A stretch of 64,000 nt of DNA, from NCBI GenBank assembly GCA_002159075.1, contig LZRT01000121.1, positions 84,930-148,929 on the forward strand. Direction: 5' to 3'. Source of the stretch: Bacillus thermozeamaize. Lineage in GTDB: Bacteria; Bacillota; Bacilli; ZCTH02-B2. The notes beneath the pieces were generated by a model. That model saw only the letters and a program-made list of their open reading frames with translations. It had not been told where the DNA came from and did not search any database. The translations under genes were made by a program, and so were the position numbers. Below, one piece after another: positions 61,829 to 64,000 of this stretch. Position 1 is the stretch's first letter. Each line of letters starts with the position of its first letter.

Positions 61829-62734
61829 CTAGGATATGACAACATCATTAACATTTTCCATCAAATTTTTAAATGTTTGAATAAACAACTGAATATATTC
61901 GATGTTGGGAGAGTCATTACGGAATAAAGCGATTACCTTATTTGTGATTTTATCCAAAATTTCAAATTCTTTTGTATGAATTTTGCTTTTTTCGTGTGTC
62001 TCAATAGACAATGAAGGAATGATGCTGAATCCCCAGTTGGCTATTACCATCGACTTCAGCATTTCAAGCGTTCCAACCTCGATCCGTTTTAACTTTTCTA
62101 TTCCAACAAGTTTTTCATCAACTTTACGCCATATGGGGGTATGTCTGAGAAAACAAATCATCGTTTCTCCAATAAGATCTTCTGTTGTAATCTTTTGTTT
62201 ATTTGCCAATCGGTGCCCTGTTCCTATTATGAAAACAAGTTTATCATCACAAATATGCCGAGCGCTCAGTTCTGGATGCGTAAATAAAGTCCGGACAAAT
62301 GCTAAATTAATATCTTTATTAAGCACTTTGTTTGTCAGGTCAGCGGAATCCTGACCTTCAATGATCGTAAGCATGAGATCGTGTTTTGATTTTGATTCGA
62401 AAAGATGTACTACATCCATTACAAGTTGCTTAGAGAATCCAGGAGCAAATCCAATTTTAAGGTGAGGTTTCTTAAGCAGACTAATAGATTCTTTAGCTTC
62501 ATGCATATAGTCGAGAATTTTTTCTGCATAGCGTGAAAAAATTTCACCTTCTTTCGTTAGAGTGATTGCTCTTCCTACCTTGTGAAATAATCTACAATCA
62601 AGTTCTTTTTCCAGGTTCTGAATTCTTGCGGTTACAGTTGGTTGTGTCACATTTAACAGCTCAGCTGCTCTTGAGTAATTCATAACTCTTTTCACTAAAA
62701 GAAAAGTTTTGAGCTGATCAATATCCAAATTCAT
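61829..62734 (-). CDS. LysR family transcriptional regulator
   Basis: A 301-residue LysR-type regulator: N-terminal winged helix-turn-helix DIDQLKTFLLVKRVMNYSRAAELLNVTQPTVTARIQNLEKELDCRLFHKVGRAITLT (about residues 4-60), then a periplasmic-binding-like effector domain from about residue 92 (LKIGFAPGF...). It is divergently placed to the alpha/beta hydrolase gene and near the catabolic operon, so it is a candidate activator responding to an aromatic intermediate (inference). The intergenic 62735-62943 DNA is very AT-rich; a TATAAATTTATA palindrome near 62804 is the only symmetric element I see. Clear LysR T-N11-A box not assigned. Confidence 0.92.
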   Translation of the reverse strand: MNLDIDQLKTFLLVKRVMNYSRAAELLNVTQPTVTARIQNLEKELDCRLFHKVGRAITLTKEGEIFSRYAEKILDYMHEAKESISLLKKPHLKIGFAPGFSKQLVMDVVHLFESKSKHDLMLTIIEGQDSADLTNKVLNKDINLAFVRTLFTHPELSARHICDDKLVFIIGTGHRLANKQKITTEDLIGETMICFLRHTPIWRKVDEKLVGIEKLKRIEVGTLEMLKSMVIANWGFSIIPSLSIETHEKSKIHTKEFEILDKITNKVIALFRNDSPNIEYIQLFIQTFKNLMENVNDVVIS

Positions 62735-62943
62735 TTCACCTCCTAATTATTTAATTTAATTATTATTATAACTGATAAAATCAACACAAATAATCGTTTA
62801 ATATAAATTTATAAAAAATATTTATGTAAACGCATTCATAATAAAGAAAAGATCAATTGTATTATTAAGAAATTATGTATTATATTTTATTCAACGACAA
62901 TAACCAACATATAGAATATCTCAGATAGGAGGGAGTATGAGTT

Positions 62944-63843
62944 TTGGGTTCTGCAACTATTAAAAGCATATGGAATAATTTGATTGGACAGGAAGTCAAG
63001 CAGACTTTTTATCAAGCGGGAGATGTTCGAACGAGGGTAATCGAAGCAGGTACTGGAGAACCGTTGATTTTCTTACATGGAACTGGTGGACATGCTGAAG
63101 CTTATGCAAGAAATATTTTAGCTCATTCTGAGTATTTTCGGGTATATGCTGTTGACATGGTAGGTCATGGATTTTCCGATAAACCGAGGAATTTGAACTA
63201 TAAAATTGACGATTTTGTCAATCATCTCAAAGATTTTATCGATGAAATCGGTGCCAATAAAGTGAATTTGTCTGGCGAATCTCTCGGGGCCTTTGTTGCG
63301 CTTTACTTTACTTATAAGTACCCGGAATTGGTGAATCGGTTGGTTCTCAATACGGGTATTCCATGTCCGTGGACAGAAAAGGGATATAAAGATTTGGAAG
63401 ATATGTTAGAACGGTCGAAAGCGGCAGCACAAAACCTGACAAAAGATGCAGTGCGAAAACGCTTGGAATGGTTGATGGCAGATCCGAACGATGTAACCGA
63501 AGAATTAGTGGAGACGCGCTATTATATCTATTCTCGTCCTGGTGCGGCAGAGATAATGAAAAAAATCACAGAGAGTGTTGTAAATAGTATCTTGGAGTCA
63601 CGGGATAATCTGAAGGCGCAGTTTGGAGATAGCAGTATTCTGCAATCAATTCAACAAGAAACATTGGTTTTGTGGACAGAACACAACCCTGGGCAACCTT
63701 GGGAAGATGCGCAAAAGGCGGCGTCCAACTTGCCGAACCATCGTTTTTACTTGATGAAAAATGCCGGTCATTGGCCGCAATGGGAAAAGCCGGATGAATT
63801 CAATCGCGTTCACCTTGATTTTCTTCGATTCGGCATTCAATAA
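62944..63843 (+). CDS. Alpha/beta hydrolase, meta-cleavage product hydrolase-like (XylF/DmpD type)
   Basis: A 299-residue hydrolase: oxyanion motif PLIFLHGTGGHAEAYARN, GHGFSDKPRNLNYKIDDFVNHL, nucleophile elbow LSGESLGAFVAL (Ser near residue 119), acid region VLWTEHNPGQPWED, and KNAGHWPQWEKPDEFNRVHLDFL with the catalytic His. The tail (GHWPQWE-PxEFN) is typical of carbon-carbon hydrolases of aromatic meta-cleavage pathways. TTG 62944 is the only start in this frame, 10 bases after AGGAGGG. An ATG at 62937 reads into another frame; removing one G from TTTTGGG would make it continuous (see findings). No ring-cleavage gene is in the window. Confidence 0.85.
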   Translation: MGSATIKSIWNNLIGQEVKQTFYQAGDVRTRVIEAGTGEPLIFLHGTGGHAEAYARNILAHSEYFRVYAVDMVGHGFSDKPRNLNYKIDDFVNHLKDFIDEIGANKVNLSGESLGAFVALYFTYKYPELVNRLVLNTGIPCPWTEKGYKDLEDMLERSKAAAQNLTKDAVRKRLEWLMADPNDVTEELVETRYYIYSRPGAAEIMKKITESVVNSILESRDNLKAQFGDSSILQSIQQETLVLWTEHNPGQPWEDAQKAASNLPNHRFYLMKNAGHWPQWEKPDEFNRVHLDFLRFGIQ

Positions 63844-63914
63844 ATGTAGACCGTTTTTATAAAAGTTCAAAGAGGTTCATTGTAAAATCAAATGCAACAA
63901 AAGAAATAAACAAA

Positions 63915-63981
63915 AGCCATGGTAATTCCGTTATGATTAAGTCGACGAAAACCTTCATAACAGGAGGAATTACCGATGGCT
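63915..63981 (+). promoter_or_regulatory. Hairpin enclosing the ribosome site and start codon of a transposase-like gene
   Basis: AGCCAT/ATGGCT, GGTAATTCC/GGAATTACC and TTATGA/TCATAA form a nested 21-bp stem over 63915-63981, with only a bulge and one small internal loop. It encloses AGGAGG (63962-63967) and ATG 63976, so most external transcripts would hide the start. It is analogous to the repeat before the IS4-type gene at the left edge. Confidence 0.65.
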
Positions 63982-64000
63982 CACTCCCATGATAACACAA
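63976..64000 (+). CDS. Start of a gene cut by the right edge, probably a transposase
   Basis: ATG 63976 with AGGAGG 8 bases upstream opens a frame MAHSHDNT that runs to the window end. Only 8 codons are visible, too few for family assignment. The leader hairpin (entry above) suggests an insertion sequence transposase. Confidence 0.35.

Noticed and set aside
1..64000. tRNA or rRNA genes
   Set aside because: No cloverleaf with a TTCGA-type T-loop and CCA-like end, and no rRNA signature, was seen on either strand by eye.

Overview
The window looks like a chromosomal segment of a spore-forming, probably thermophilic or thermotolerant Bacillota (Bacilli) with a large aerobic catabolic repertoire. 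Evidence: strong GGAGG-type ribosome sites with frequent GTG/TTG starts, a spore photoproduct lyase, an LcfA-type fatty acyl-CoA ligase, MerR and TetR regulators beside beta-oxidation genes, and a TnpB element typical of such genomes. I cannot name the species. No rRNA, tRNA or CRISPR array is visible.

Layout. 1-2 kb: partial IS4-type transposase and a stand-alone TnpB element. 2-7 kb: DUF523 protein, then a MerR-controlled operon with a frameshifted acyl-CoA synthetase and an AidB-like acyl-CoA dehydrogenase. 7-12.6 kb: MFS pump, MATE pump, glutamate dehydrogenase with a possible leader attenuator, ThiD. 12.6-16 kb: TRAP transporter (dctPQM). 16-24.4 kb: a P-loop protein, a PAS/sigma-54 activator and, behind a good -24/-12 promoter, 3-hydroxyacyl-CoA dehydrogenase, AMP-ligase, acyl-CoA dehydrogenase and alpha/beta hydrolase, then an enoyl-CoA hydratase. 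24.5-31 kb: rRNA methyltransferase, chemoreceptor, second MATE pump, SplB, uracil-DNA glycosylase. 31-34 kb: TetR regulator with two matching operators, enoyl-CoA hydratase, acyl-CoA ligase. 34-40.6 kb: small lipoprotein, AlkA, LcfA, glycolate oxidase subunits GlcD/GlcF, small membrane protein.

41-50.5 kb: an acetone carboxylase locus: AcoR/AcxR-type sigma-54 activator, near-consensus sigma-54 promoter with repeated upstream sites, acxA, acxB, acxC, then an acetoacetate/acetate-type CoA ligase that could activate the acetoacetate produced. 50.5-53.6 kb: orphan Leu/Ile/Val-type binding lipoprotein, enoyl-CoA hydratase and flavin-reductase-like protein.

53.6-64 kb: visibly more AT-rich, bounded by decayed mobile DNA (an IS256 copy interrupted by a group II intron fragment; a dead IS21 istA). 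It holds a minus-strand operon encoding an aryl/allyl alcohol dehydrogenase, an aldehyde dehydrogenase, a XylM/CymAa-type membrane di-iron hydroxylase and its 2Fe-2S/FAD reductase, plus a LysR regulator and a divergent meta-cleavage-type hydrolase. The order matches the proteobacterial p-cymene operon (cymB-cymC-cymAa-cymAb). This apparent side-chain oxidation pathway for alkylbenzenes or related compounds in a Bacillota background is the most interesting part of the window. The last 25 bases begin another transposase-like gene whose ribosome site is buried in a hairpin.
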